Shown piece after piece: positions 13,342 to 20,057 of a stretch of DNA of 21,353 nucleotides (position 1 is the stretch's first letter; every line of letters starts with the position of its first letter). The notes beneath the pieces were generated by a model, which did no database searches, was not told where the DNA came from, and worked only from the letters and a program-made list of their open reading frames with translations. Origin of the DNA: CAZOIA01 sp964579675 (GTDB taxonomy: Bacteria; Planctomycetota; Phycisphaerae; UBA1845; PWPN01). The position numbers and the translations under genes are program-made. The stretch spans positions 1 through 21,353 of the forward strand of contig CAZOIA010000098.1 of assembly GCA_964579675.1 (NCBI GenBank). Direction: 5' to 3'.

Positions 13342-14481
13342 ATGGAAATCATCATGAAGCCGACCGAGTCCTGCAACGGGACGTGCATCTATTGCTCGGC
13401 GGAAGGAGCGATGGACAAGGGCAAGGTCCTCCCGGCTGATCGGCTCCCCGTACTCTTCGAGATCCTCGCCGGATGGTTGAAAGAACAGGACCGGCGCAAC
13501 CTCCGTTTCACCTGGCACGGTGGGGAGCCGCTGCTGTGCGGCCCCGAATACTACGGCACCGTTGTTACCGAACAACGGCGGGTCTTCGGCAACGAAATGT
13601 GGCGGGTGAAAAACACGATGCAGTCGAACCTGTCGCTGGTCACCGCCAAGTGGGTGCCCTATCTGCGCGAACTCATCGGCGACCAGGCGATCGGAACCTC
13701 GTTCGACATCGTGGACGGTATCCGGGGCCTGGCCGGCGGCAGGGACCTTGCCGAGGTCTGGCTTCAGGCCCTCAACCTGCTCCGCTCCAGCAACGTCCGC
13801 ATCGGCGTGGTTTACGTCGTTCATCGGAAGTCCCTGCCCCGGGCAAAGGACCTCTACTATTACTTCCGCAACCTCGACGCCGGCCTGAACGTCCGCTTCA
13901 ATCCGCTCTACACGGAAGGTCGCGCCGCCAGGAAGGAATTGGATGGTTTGCGGATCACGGCGGAGGAGTACGGTGAGTTCCTGGTGGATTTGTCTGACGT
14001 CTGGCTTGCGGACAACATGCGTTCGCGCGTTATGCCGCTCACCGAATGGTACCGGGCGTGGAGGGGTACCTTCCGCCTCTGCTGTGATAGCCGGGGGACC
14101 TGCTACGAGACCCACCTCGGCATCAATCCGGACGGGGACGTTTATGGTTGCGGCCGCGCTTCCGACAACGGAGTCCATGTGCTCGGGAACATCTTCGAGG
14201 ATGATCTCAACGAGATTCTGGAACGTAGGTCCCGGGGCGAGCTGGCGTCCCGGTCGGCCTACCTGAAGGCCGGCCATTGCCGGGACTGCCGATACTGGGA
14301 GTTGTGTCACGGCGGGTGCCCCATGATGGCGTGGCTGTACTACGGGGACCTTCTCCGCGAGAGTTACTTCTGCGCCGCCCGGATGCGGTTGTTCGAGCAC
14401 TACGAGCGGCTTTTCGGCCCGCCGGCGCACGTGCAGTCGGCTTGCGGTGCGGGGGCCCCAGCGAGGTCGGCTCATGCCTGA
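13342..14481 (+). CDS. Radical SAM/SPASM peptide maturase (copy 1)
   Basis: This is a 379-residue radical SAM enzyme. The 4Fe-4S/SAM motif is C11-N-G-T-C15-I-Y-C18, and WHGGEPLL follows as the SAM-contacting GGEP motif. The C-terminal SPASM domain shows Cys then THLGINPDGDVYGCG, then the textbook C-x2-C-x5-C-x3-C (CRDCRYWELCHGGC) and a final Cys (YFC), enough for two auxiliary clusters. SPASM enzymes modify peptide or protein side chains. I chose the ATG at 13342 (GGAGGAG 9 nt upstream) over an upstream in-frame TTG at 13279, because the paralogue at 16296 starts with the equivalent sequence (LEIIVKTTGAC versus MEIIMKPTESC). It follows the repeat-protein gene and overlaps the next gene by 8 nt. 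An anaerobic sulfatase-maturating role is a less likely alternative. Confidence 0.9.
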   Translation: MEIIMKPTESCNGTCIYCSAEGAMDKGKVLPADRLPVLFEILAGWLKEQDRRNLRFTWHGGEPLLCGPEYYGTVVTEQRRVFGNEMWRVKNTMQSNLSLVTAKWVPYLRELIGDQAIGTSFDIVDGIRGLAGGRDLAEVWLQALNLLRSSNVRIGVVYVVHRKSLPRAKDLYYYFRNLDAGLNVRFNPLYTEGRAARKELDGLRITAEEYGEFLVDLSDVWLADNMRSRVMPLTEWYRAWRGTFRLCCDSRGTCYETHLGINPDGDVYGCGRASDNGVHVLGNIFEDDLNEILERRSRGELASRSAYLKAGHCRDCRYWELCHGGCPMMAWLYYGDLLRESYFCAARMRLFEHYERLFGPPAHVQSACGAGAPARSAHA

Positions 14482-15313
14482 TCAACGCGGGCAACCACGG
14501 TTCGTGATCGCAATGAACGACTATCCGATCGGTCCTGCGCCGAGCGACGTGCGCATCACGTCGCCGCGGCTCGACCTGCCGCGGCTGGCGCGAGGGCGGC
14601 TCAGGCCGGGGGAAACGCCGCACATCCTGGTGCCTGAGAACCGCTTCATCGAGGCTCCCGAAGCCTACGCCCGGTTCAAGAAAACCATGACCGTTTTGGC
14701 TGAGACCCCCTCGCCCCGCAAGCTGCTGGCGATGGTGAACCCGTTGCGGAGCTTAGCCTCTTATTACCTCTTTAACCCGGCGACGATCGGCGACGGCACG
14801 ATCGCAATCATGGCCGCATCCCTCCAGGTGCCGGTGCGGCTGGCCTGCAGCGAGGACTGGCCCGAGCACGTGCTCGAGAACCTCCTGGACTACTTTCTGC
14901 ACAGCCCGGCGCTGGAAGTGCCCATCGAGCCGTTCTACTCGCTCGCGGCCGCTATCGGGCAGCAGCGCAAGGTGACCTTCTGGCAACTGTTCGACGAAGC
15001 GCTGGGCCGAGACTACTTCATCGACTCCGAGCACCGCGTGTCCCTGGCCCCGCGGTGGGCTCGGCGCGGCCTGTTCTTCGGAACCGTCAACGAGCCCAGC
15101 AGCGGGTTCAGGAATTCACCCCTGTGGTCGGATCTCGACGGTCTGAAACACCGGCTCTTTGCCTCGCAGGCCACTTGCGCCTTCTGCGAACACTACCTGT
15201 ACTGCCGGGGATTCTGGACCACCGCCGAGCAGGCTGAGCCAACGTGCGCGATGTGGCGGCGGCTCATGGATCGCCTGGCGGGGTCATACAAGCCCGAGAC
15301 GGCCGACGCGTAG
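14474..15313 (+). CDS. Unknown protein with a SPASM-like C-terminal cysteine cluster
   Basis: This is a 279-residue protein of no recognised family. It lacks a radical SAM CxxxCxxC and a GGEP motif. Near its C-terminus it has C235-A-F-C238-E-H-Y-L-Y-C244-R-G-F-W and C258, i.e. C-x2-C-x5-C then a distant Cys, which copies the order of an auxiliary-cluster SPASM motif. The central part looks alpha-helical. The ATG at 14474 overlaps the end of the upstream maturase (stop 14479-14481), GAGG lies 8 nt upstream, and the next gene starts 10 nt after its stop, so it is inside the operon. Possible roles are a partner that binds substrate, an iron-sulfur electron donor or a scaffold. I cannot see a peptide-recognition (PqqD-like) fold by eye. 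Confidence 0.75.
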   Translation: MPDQRGQPRFVIAMNDYPIGPAPSDVRITSPRLDLPRLARGRLRPGETPHILVPENRFIEAPEAYARFKKTMTVLAETPSPRKLLAMVNPLRSLASYYLFNPATIGDGTIAIMAASLQVPVRLACSEDWPEHVLENLLDYFLHSPALEVPIEPFYSLAAAIGQQRKVTFWQLFDEALGRDYFIDSEHRVSLAPRWARRGLFFGTVNEPSSGFRNSPLWSDLDGLKHRLFASQATCAFCEHYLYCRGFWTTAEQAEPTCAMWRRLMDRLAGSYKPETADA

Positions 15314-15323
15314 GAGCAGCGCG

Positions 15324-16286
15324 ATGACCAATATCCTCCTGACGAACCATTGCCAGCGCAGGTGCCCTTCCCGTGTTGACCTCGATGCCACGGAAGACGT
15401 TCAATCGTGCGAGATGGACATGCGGGATCTGATCACCGTCGCAGACATGATCGTCGCTTCGGGCGACCTCCGGGCGGGCGTCCTGGCTGGCGAGCCCACG
15501 CCGCATCCGCACTGCTGCGAGATGGTCTCGTACCTGCTGGCCCGAGGGATCCGGGTCGTCTTCTTCACCAGCGGCATCTACCGCGAAGAGCTGATGGACG
15601 AGTTGGAGAAGCTCAGTCAGGAGAGCCGCTTCAGGTTCCTCGTCAACGTGAACTTCCCCGAAATCAAAACCGGGCAGAATCTCCTGCGGCAGGAGCGGTT
15701 CATCCGGCGGTTCGCCGGCGTGTGCGACCTGGGTCTGAACGTCTCTCGGGCGGACCTGGACCCGCGGTTCCTTTCGGACCTGGCCCGGCGGACCGGCGTG
15801 AGGAACTGCCGCATCCGGGTGGGGCTCGCTCACCCGATCGTCGGCGAGGCAAACGAGTTCCTGAGCCCGGCGGATTACCGGGAAGTGGCGGGCAGCATCG
15901 TCGATCTGGCCGAGGCTGTTTTCGACCTCGGCATCGTGGTAAGCCTGGATTGTGGCTTCACCCTCTGCTCATTCACCGATGAACAACTCGGGCGACTCCG
16001 ACGGGTGAAGGCCGAGACGAGTTTCATTTGCCGCGCCGCGGTCGGTATCGCACCCGGGCCGATTGCCTGGCCCTGCTTCCCGCTCGCCAAGCACAATCGG
16101 ATCAGGATAGACGGGAACACGCGGCTCAAGGACCTGCAGGACCGTTTCTGGAACATCAACAATGAATTGCGCGGGCGGTCCAGGAAAGGCGTTTTCAAAG
16201 AGTGCGACGACTGCGTGTACTTCGAGCATCGGGTCTGCGAAGGCGGGTGCCTGACGCATCTGATCCCTGACGCAGGCATAGCTTGA
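15324..16286 (+). CDS. Radical SAM-like protein with incomplete cluster motif
   Basis: This is a 320-residue protein. The N-terminus NILLTNHCQRRCPSR has the layout of a radical SAM motif (LTNxC-x3-C-x2-C), but only C10 and C14 are present; the third position is R17 (codon CGT, one transition from TGT). A SAM-contacting segment is present as VLAGEPTPHP (53-62). The C-terminus has C294-D-D-C297-VYFEHRV-C305-E-G-G-C309, a SPASM/twitch-like cluster with C-x2-C-x7-C-x3-C spacing, plus C236 and C251. AGGAG lies about 8 nt before the ATG. It lies between the unknown protein and the second maturase, all closely packed. It may be a catalytically altered or non-catalytic partner, or the R17 may be a sequence error. 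Confidence 0.8.
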   Translation: MTNILLTNHCQRRCPSRVDLDATEDVQSCEMDMRDLITVADMIVASGDLRAGVLAGEPTPHPHCCEMVSYLLARGIRVVFFTSGIYREELMDELEKLSQESRFRFLVNVNFPEIKTGQNLLRQERFIRRFAGVCDLGLNVSRADLDPRFLSDLARRTGVRNCRIRVGLAHPIVGEANEFLSPADYREVAGSIVDLAEAVFDLGIVVSLDCGFTLCSFTDEQLGRLRRVKAETSFICRAAVGIAPGPIAWPCFPLAKHNRIRIDGNTRLKDLQDRFWNINNELRGRSRKGVFKECDDCVYFEHRVCEGGCLTHLIPDAGIA

Positions 16287-16295
16287 GAGGCACCC

Positions 16296-17402
16296 ATGGG
16301 CGCCGAACTCGAGATCATCGTCAAGACGACCGGGGCCTGCAACGCGACCTGCGTCTACTGCTCGGCCGGTAGCGGCCCGACCGGCAAACGCAAGCTGTCG
16401 GTCGAGACCGCCCGCCTCCTCTGCGACCGGGCCGTCCGACTTCTCGATGGCGGCAGGTTCGACCGCATCCGCTTCCTGTGGCACGGGGGCGAGCCGCTCC
16501 TGCTGGGCAAGGCCTTCTTCAGAGAGCTCGCCTCCTTCGCCCGGCCCGGCCTGATGGACCATCGCCTTCAGACCAACCTCACGCTCCTGGACCCCGAGTG
16601 GATTGACATCCTGGCACCGCTGATCGGTCCCGATGGGATCGGAACCTCGGTTGACCCTTTCGACGATGTCCGGCGGCTCGGAGACGACGGCGGGTACACG
16701 GACCGTTGGCTGAGGGCACTGGATCTGCTCGATCAGGCCGACTGGCGTGTGGGATGCGTCTACGTGCTCCATCGCCGGGGCCTGCAGCGGGCTCGGGAGC
16801 TCTACTGGTTCTTCCGGAATCTGCGGGACAACTCGACCCTGTCGCTGCGGGTGAATCCGCTCCTTCGAGTGGGCCGGGCCCGAAGCGGCGAGTGCGACGA
16901 TCTCTCGCTGGCGCCGGGCGAGTACGGGAGCTTCCTGATCGCGCTGGCTCGCGTCTGGCTGTCGGACCGCCGACGGCTCATCCTGTCGCCGATCAGGGAC
17001 ATCGTGCGGGCCTGGGAAACCGGCGGCGGGGTGAGGTCCTGCGATCTTGCCGGCCGGGCCGGCTGCATGGACACGCATCTCGGTATCGACGCCGACGGCA
17101 ACGTTTACAACTGCGGGCGGGCAGTGGACGCCGACGGCTTGCGTTTCGGCAACCTGCGCGAGGTTTCGCTGGCCGACTGCCTCGATCACCCGTCGCGCCA
17201 GATCCTACGTGATCGTGAAGACACGCTGCTCGAAGGCCGTTGCGGCACCTGTCCGCATTGGCGGCTGTGTCATGGCGGGTGCCCTTACGAGTCGCATGCC
17301 GCTTCCGAGCGGGCTCACCAACCCACGTCGCTCTGCGATGACTACCGGCGGTTCTTTCAGTGGCTGGGCGAGAAAGGTTCCTTAAGCCCTTTCTCTGGTT
17401 GA
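16296..17402 (+). CDS. Radical SAM/SPASM peptide maturase (copy 2)
   Basis: This is a 368-residue radical SAM enzyme and a clear paralogue of the protein encoded at 13342. The cluster motif is C15-N-A-T-C19-V-Y-C22, with WHGGEPLLLG next. Shared internal blocks include IGTSxD, VYVxHRxxLxRAxxLYxFFRNL and VNPLLRxGRA. The SPASM domain again has GCMDTHLGIDADGNVYNCG, C-x2-C-x5-C-x3-C (CGTCPHWRLCHGGC) and a final Cys (LCDDY). GAGAGG precedes the ATG and the gene starts 9 nt after the previous stop; it is the last gene of the operon. Two related maturases may act on the two kinds of motif in the repeat protein, or one after the other on the same sites. The enzyme class is certain; the reaction is not. 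Confidence 0.92.
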   Translation: MGAELEIIVKTTGACNATCVYCSAGSGPTGKRKLSVETARLLCDRAVRLLDGGRFDRIRFLWHGGEPLLLGKAFFRELASFARPGLMDHRLQTNLTLLDPEWIDILAPLIGPDGIGTSVDPFDDVRRLGDDGGYTDRWLRALDLLDQADWRVGCVYVLHRRGLQRARELYWFFRNLRDNSTLSLRVNPLLRVGRARSGECDDLSLAPGEYGSFLIALARVWLSDRRRLILSPIRDIVRAWETGGGVRSCDLAGRAGCMDTHLGIDADGNVYNCGRAVDADGLRFGNLREVSLADCLDHPSRQILRDREDTLLEGRCGTCPHWRLCHGGCPYESHAASERAHQPTSLCDDYRRFFQWLGEKGSLSPFSG

Positions 17403-17404
17403 CT

Positions 17405-17425
17405 TAGGGCACTTGCCCTTTTCTT
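17405..17425 (+). terminator. Candidate terminator of the radical SAM operon
   Basis: AGGGC (17406-17410) and GCCCT (17415-17419) pair around ACTT, followed by TTTCTT. It begins 3-4 nt after the final stop codon. The stem is short, so it is only a candidate. Confidence 0.35.
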
Positions 17426-17457
17426 GTAGCGGTGTCGAGGCGGAAAACCCCCACGAA

Positions 17458-17516
17458 CAGGCGCTTTTAGGGCGGGAAACCGCTACACCCAAACGTGAAG
17501 TGCTATAGAGTGCACC
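17458..17516. repeat. Dispersed ~58-bp repeat, copy 2
   Basis: Second copy of the element at 8325-8382, colinear with one 1-nt indel and a few substitutions. Here an 8-bp inverted match, GTAGCGGT (17426-17433) with ACCGCTAC (17479-17486), extends the possible folding. It again lies between convergent transcription units (the radical SAM operon and the small lipoprotein genes). Confidence 0.7.
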
Positions 17517-17586
17517 CTGGAACCGGGTTGAGGCGCACGGATCCTGGCGCAGAACCGTCTCTGTTGGATAGTTTTAGGAGGCACTC

Positions 17587-17787
17587 TCAGTCGAACAGCT
17601 CGTCCAGGTCGTCCAGGAATCCCGACATGCTGTCGTCTTCTTCGCCTTCGAGGTCGTCGGCCCAGCTATCGAGTTCATCGCCGGCATTGCGAAGCGTCTC
17701 GGAGAGGCACCCCGATTCGGCTGTGGCGAACAGCACGGCGCCCCCAAGCAGAACCCGGACCCAACGCCATATCCACCTGCGCATCAT
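17587..17787 (-). CDS. Small acidic exported protein, possible lipoprotein
   Basis: This is a 66-residue protein with a basic N-terminus (MMRRWIWRWVR), a hydrophobic stretch (VLLGGAVLFATA) and a Cys at the expected lipid-attachment place (ESGC). The lipobox is imperfect (Glu at -3). The mature part is very acidic (Asp/Glu-rich, ending DDLDELFD). GAGGGAG precedes two adjacent ATG codons; the second (17784) has the better spacing. It is third in a set of three small, differently sequenced exported proteins on this strand. No function is recognised. Confidence 0.6.
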   Translation of the reverse strand: MMRRWIWRWVRVLLGGAVLFATAESGCLSETLRNAGDELDSWADDLEGEEDDSMSGFLDDLDELFD

Positions 17788-18003
17788 TGGCTCCCTCGCC
17801 TCGTGACAGGTCAGTCAGCCGGTAAACCTTCGTCCGAAGTAGATTTATCGGTCATTGGGATGCGGCGACATGAAGAATGTGTCGGCACGGATCGCGGCCT
17901 CAGCCGCCGATCGTTTTCCCCTGCCCCCGGCGTCGCTGGCCGCCTGGGCTCTGGGGACTTGGCCGTTAATAACGGTGCTGACGGGTGTTGCCGGCACTGG
18001 CAA

Positions 18004-18021
18004 GCGGGGCTCATCCCCCGC
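18004..18021 (-). terminator. Hairpin downstream of the 18025 gene
   Basis: GCGGGG (18004-18009) and CCCCGC (18016-18021) form a 6-bp GC stem with a 6-nt loop immediately after the stop of the small lipoprotein gene. The T content after it is low. The rest of 17788-18024 shows nothing I can support. Confidence 0.3.
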
Positions 18022-18024
18022 CGG

Positions 18025-18291
18025 TCAGCTCAGCATCCAGCGTACCGCGTCGGTAATCGCCTGGACCGTCACATCAGTCTCCGCCGCCTCAGTGGCTTCG
18101 CCCGTGCCCAGATCGATCGATTGGAAGGCTACTTGGACCAGCGTTTGCGCCAGGCCCTCGAGACTCGTGAGCACCGCCGTCATGACTTGGTCGTTGCAAC
18201 TGGCCGTGGTGGTCAAGACCAGGCCAAGACCCCCGACCAGTATCATGAGCGTTCGACGGTAGGCTCGTTGGCAGATGGGGCCGAGTGTCAT
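18025..18291 (-). CDS. Small exported lipoprotein-like protein
   Basis: This is an 88-residue product from the second of two close ATG codons. The ATG at 18297 directly abuts AGGAGG with no spacer, whereas the ATG at 18291 lies 6 nt from it, so I prefer 18291. The N-terminus carries Arg residues, then LMILVGGLGLVLTT and a lipobox-like TASC, predicting a lipid-anchored exported protein. The mature part is one long amphipathic stretch (VLTSLEGLAQTLVQVAFQSI) and an acidic linker, with no known domain. Neighbours on both sides encode similar-sized exported proteins. Confidence 0.6.
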   Translation of the reverse strand: MTLGPICQRAYRRTLMILVGGLGLVLTTTASCNDQVMTAVLTSLEGLAQTLVQVAFQSIDLGTGEATEAAETDVTVQAITDAVRWMLS

Positions 18292-18567
18292 ATCCATCCT
18301 CCTCGTTGTAAGTGACTTTACAGCAGTGCGTTACAGAGGCGCCCCGATCTGCGTGAATCGGCGCGCGCACATTCCACCCACTTGTACCAGCCAGTCCGAT
18401 CATCGGTTCATCCAAGGGGCAAAGTTGAGTAACTTCCGCCAGTCCGCGGGGGCGGGGCGAGCGAGGCACCACCGGTTGCCCGAGGTCTGCGCCGCAACAG
18501 ATACTTGGACGGGACATCGTGGCAGGGTTGCCGGCTGGCCGGGTTCTGCGGATTCCTGCTGTAATAA

Positions 18568-18813
18568 CTAGTCCCCAGCTTCATCGGACTCGATGACTTC
18601 CTCTTCCAGGTAACCGGCGAGCAAGCCGTTCACCAAAGGGGTAACCAGGTCGCCGAGCCCATGGGACATAATGTATTCACCTGCCACCACCTTGAAGGTG
18701 CTACTGCTGCAATGGGCCCCCGTGCAGCCAAAGAGGATCGCTGCCAGCACCAGCACCGTTGCCGCTGAGCGTCGGACCGGGGGGCAGATCGACCGTGAAC
18801 CGAGTCGTCTCAT
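18568..18813 (-). CDS. Small lipoprotein
   Basis: This is an 81-residue protein with an Arg-rich N-terminus, a hydrophobic stretch (AATVLVLAAILFGC) and a good lipobox (LFGC), then a short mature domain (FKVVAGEYIMSHGLGDLVTPLVNGLLAGYLEEE) ending in an acidic tail. AGGAGG lies 7 nt before the ATG, one of the strongest ribosome-binding sites here. It is the first of the three small exported genes. The 18292-18567 spacing argues against tight cotranscription. Function unknown. Confidence 0.65.
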   Translation of the reverse strand: MRRLGSRSICPPVRRSAATVLVLAAILFGCTGAHCSSSTFKVVAGEYIMSHGLGDLVTPLVNGLLAGYLEEEVIESDEAGD

Positions 18814-18938
18814 GTTGAAACCTCCTGCACGCGATGAAGCGCCTATCCCCGCTCCGCGTGCCAGGGTTATCGGCCAAACGGGCCCGGGGGCTTAGGATCG
18901 GTTTGCCGTCCGGCCTGCTTCGCTGCTGATCGCACCCC

Positions 18939-18957
18939 CCGGGCCCGCGGGGCCCGG
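18939..18957. repeat. 8-bp perfect GC hairpin
   Basis: CCGGGCCC and GGGCCCGG flank a GCG loop, 57 nt beyond the stop of the zinc-ribbon gene on the minus strand. No T-run follows. It is the only structure I see in 18814-19013, and could end transcription of the zinc-ribbon gene in a factor-assisted way. Confidence 0.35.
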
Positions 18958-19013
18958 ATTGCCTCGGGAAACGCCGTCCGCAAGGGTTGTCCAGCTCATT
19001 AACGTCCGATCAT

Positions 19014-19778
19014 TCATGAGCGGGCCGACTGACCCGCCGTTACGTCGGACGGAGCGTCGAGGTAGAGGACCCGTGAACAGGTCTGGCATGTCCGAACCGC
19101 ATCGGCGCGTGACTGCAGGGCGTTGATCGTCTCGAGCGTGATCGACATGTGACAACCGCTGCAGGTGTACTCGCCCCGCTTGGGGTGGACTTGGACGATC
19201 ATGGCCATTGCTTCGCCCTCGTGCTTTTCGCACGCCCGCTCGAAGAAGTTGAGCGCCTCCGGCGCGATCTTGTCGGTTGCCTCCCGGCGCTGCGCTTCCA
19301 GGTCGGCCAACTGGGTTGAGAGCCTGGCTTCCAGATCCGTGCTGGCGCGCTCCAGCTCGCCGACCCTGGCCCGCTCCAGATCGAGGGACGCCTGGCGATC
19401 GCCCTCCTGTTTCTTCAGGTCGTCCACCCGGTTCAGGGCGGCGAGCACGGTGTCTTCGGTCCTCAGGGCATTTGCCTTGTCGGTGTTGAGTTGGGTGAGG
19501 ACGGCGGCGTACTCCTTGTTCGTCTTGGCCCGGTTCAGCGCCTCGCGTAGCTTGTTGATGTGTCCTTCGTGGGTTTTGCGTTCGAGTTCGAGCCGATCGG
19601 CTTCTGACTGGGCATGCTGAATCTGGTGGCGGGTATCGGCGGTTTGCCGCTCGAGGGTGGCCAGCCGGCGTTTCCGGGACTGGACGGATCGCCGTTTTGA
19701 CTCGATCTGCTGGCGAAGCGAACGGAGTTGGGTTTCGATGTTCTGTAAACGATGCAAGGCGTCGAGCGTTGCTCCCAT
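19014..19778 (-). CDS. Coiled-coil zinc-ribbon protein (DUF164/C4-type family)
   Basis: This is a 254-residue protein of the C4-type zinc-ribbon family (PF02591; the CT398/HP0958-like group). Residues 5-165 are a long coiled coil with the family-typical LREALNRAKTNKEYAAVLTQL (78-98). The C-terminal ribbon has C206-x2-C209 and C231-x2-C234, preceded by VHPKRGEYTC. Relatives act in flagellar mRNA/RpoN control (HP0958) or secretion, but for most members no role is assigned. The start is the ATG at 19778 with a weak GGGA upstream. The 19779-20057 region, shared with the divergent glycosyltransferase, holds a TTGACA-like -35 on the minus strand (19825-19830) without a convincing -10. Confidence 0.88.
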   Translation of the reverse strand: MGATLDALHRLQNIETQLRSLRQQIESKRRSVQSRKRRLATLERQTADTRHQIQHAQSEADRLELERKTHEGHINKLREALNRAKTNKEYAAVLTQLNTDKANALRTEDTVLAALNRVDDLKKQEGDRQASLDLERARVGELERASTDLEARLSTQLADLEAQRREATDKIAPEALNFFERACEKHEGEAMAMIVQVHPKRGEYTCSGCHMSITLETINALQSRADAVRTCQTCSRVLYLDAPSDVTAGQSARS

Positions 19779-20057
19779 GCGTGCGTTTCCCGTCTGCTGG
19801 ACCGGCGTACCAGGAGTATCACGTTGTCAATGAGTTCGCCACGGCCTCGGGGGACCGGCTGCGGTCCGCCGTCCCGCAATCCCCGAACCGCGGGTCCGCC
19901 CCCCGGCCGAGAGCGGATTCCGCAATTATGGCCCTTCAGGCGCCCGGACGCAAGCCCCGCCGCCTTGTGGTCCCCCGGATCGGGTTGTATTCTGGGTACA
20001 TATCAAATCAAGCCCACGAGGGCACTACATGGGCGAAGCTGATACCGTGGAGGCCTG

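Noticed and set aside
15363..15374. Sulfatase-like CPSR string in the degenerate radical SAM protein
   Set aside because: The sulfatase motif is C-x-P-S-R; here it is C-P-S-R, without the spacer residue and in an unrelated fold.
13342..17402. Both SPASM enzymes as anaerobic sulfatase-maturating enzymes for the sulfatase at 6782
   Set aside because: SPASM architecture is compatible, but the sulfatase is 5 kb away on a separate unit. The operon instead begins with a repeat-rich substrate-like protein, and two copies plus two partners are not needed for sulfatase activation. Not fully excluded.
19825..19830. TTGACA on the minus strand as the zinc-ribbon promoter
   Set aside because: No acceptable -10 box at 15-19 bp spacing.
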